64,000 nt of DNA from Todiramphus chloris collaris (lineage: Eukaryota > Chordata > Aves > Coraciiformes > Alcedinidae): positions 6,698,588-6,762,587 of the forward strand of contig JANVCC010000049.1 of NCBI GenBank assembly GCA_025345505.1. The letters are read 5' to 3'. Below are positions 63,501-64,000 of this stretch, piece by piece; position 1 is the stretch's first letter; the number at the start of each line of letters is the position of its first letter. A program made the translations under genes and the position numbers. The notes under the pieces were generated by a model. It saw nothing but the letters and a program-made list of their open reading frames with translations. It did no database searches and had not been told where the DNA came from.

Positions 63501-64000
63501 GATTCAGGATTACCCACCAAGAAGATAAAGACTCCTGAATTATTTGGACAAAGTCTGATAGTTGGTCACTCATGAAGGCCTTGTGGTTCTACAAGCCAAA
63601 GTCCACACCCAGCAGAGCCCAGACATAAGGGCACCTCACTGGGCTCCCAGGCAGGAGCTCATTAGCACATCAGTGAAAACTCCAAGGAATCTCCCAACAC
63701 ATCTTGCTGGGATTACATGAGACCCGGTTTGGGCAGGGATGGTGAATGAAGAAAAAGCATGAGGACGTGAGCCGCCAGGCAGCCCTTCGGCTGCCCACAG
63801 TGTGCTCAGGGTGGTGGTCAGCCTGTCAGTCCTGCACATCCTTGGCATTGAACTTGTTGTGTTTCCTCCCTGCCCTGCCACTCTGACCCAAAATCGGGTA
63901 AAAATTACCATGCCAAAACCATCGTTTTAATCACGCAGAAACTGCTGTTATCACCATCATCTCAGGGTCTTGATTTTCCTGATTATTTTCTGCAGTCCCT
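60506..64000. other. Intronic stretch, little recognised
   Basis: AT-rich and repeat-free at 61200-61960, GC-richer towards the end. A strong donor-like word (minus strand CCTG then GTGAGTACG, near 63300) has no coding-looking sequence before it. No exon called. Confidence 0.45.

Larger units (their letters stand above)
42340..64000 (-). other. PCDH19: Inferred last intron of PCDH19 (continues beyond the window)
   Basis: Everything upstream of the terminal exon on the minus strand. PCDH19 is a long gene with its ectodomain in a large first exon and several small cytoplasmic-tail exons. I looked for the preceding tail exon (expected block like SSTFKD..KDSGHEESDQTDSEHD) and for ectodomain cadherin motifs (DxNDN, LDRE) and found none, so the next exon is probably more than 21 kb away. 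Contents are listed separately: three CR1 fragments, two SINE-like scraps, simple repeats, a palindrome cluster and candidate regulatory blocks. Confidence 0.6.

Noticed and set aside
1-64000. Bacterial or phage-type systems, CRISPR arrays, tRNA, rRNA, intact retroviruses
   Set aside because: None recognised. The sequence is vertebrate, with CR1 fragments and a spliced gene.

Overview
This is a vertebrate, almost certainly avian, genomic window. Two things point to a bird. First, several fragments of the CR1 LINE carry the diagnostic CR1 3' end, seen on the + strand as CATAGAATCATAGAATC-type tandem octamers followed by the GGTTGGAA..GACC segment. Second, the only recognisable gene fragment is a vertebrate gene. 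There are no bacterial, phage or plasmid genes, and no CRISPR array, tRNA or rRNA that I can recognise. Most open reading frames in the window are chance frames in GC-rich non-coding DNA.

The one confident gene is the 3' end of PCDH19 (delta-2 protocadherin 19) on the minus strand. The last coding exon runs from a clear splice acceptor at 42318-42339 down to a TGA at 41728-41730. It encodes the last 195 residues of the cytoplasmic tail, including the protocadherin CM2-type block ([15 protein letters not shown]), a WAVE-complex-binding type motif (FATFGK) and the family C-terminus RLKDIVL. Below the stop lies a long inferred 3'UTR (to about 37.4 kb). It carries a (AGG)10 microsatellite just after the stop, a 100-N assembly gap, a G19 run, a CpG-island-like block and two plausible polyadenylation signals.

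Layout: 1-37.4 kb is the intergenic region downstream of PCDH19, with CR1 pieces at 22.4, 29.6 and 36.2 kb, a few ancient SINE-like scraps, a double poly-A tract at 33.2 kb and some CpG-rich spots, but no supportable gene. 37.4-42.3 kb is the PCDH19 terminal exon and 3'UTR. 42.3-64 kb should be the last intron of PCDH19, because no upstream exon was found. It holds three more CR1 pieces, two SINE-like scraps, a palindrome cluster at 49.0 kb, and AT-rich blocks dense in homeodomain- and SOX-type motifs (47.1-50.0 kb and 58.5-59.3 kb) that look like candidate conserved regulatory elements.

I found no previously undescribed multi-gene system. The best leads are the unusually diverged, GC-rich PCDH19 tail compared with what I remember of mammalian PCDH19, the odd structure of its 3'UTR, and the candidate intronic regulatory clusters. 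Gene identity and motif statements rest on recall of the family and reading by eye; no alignment was run.
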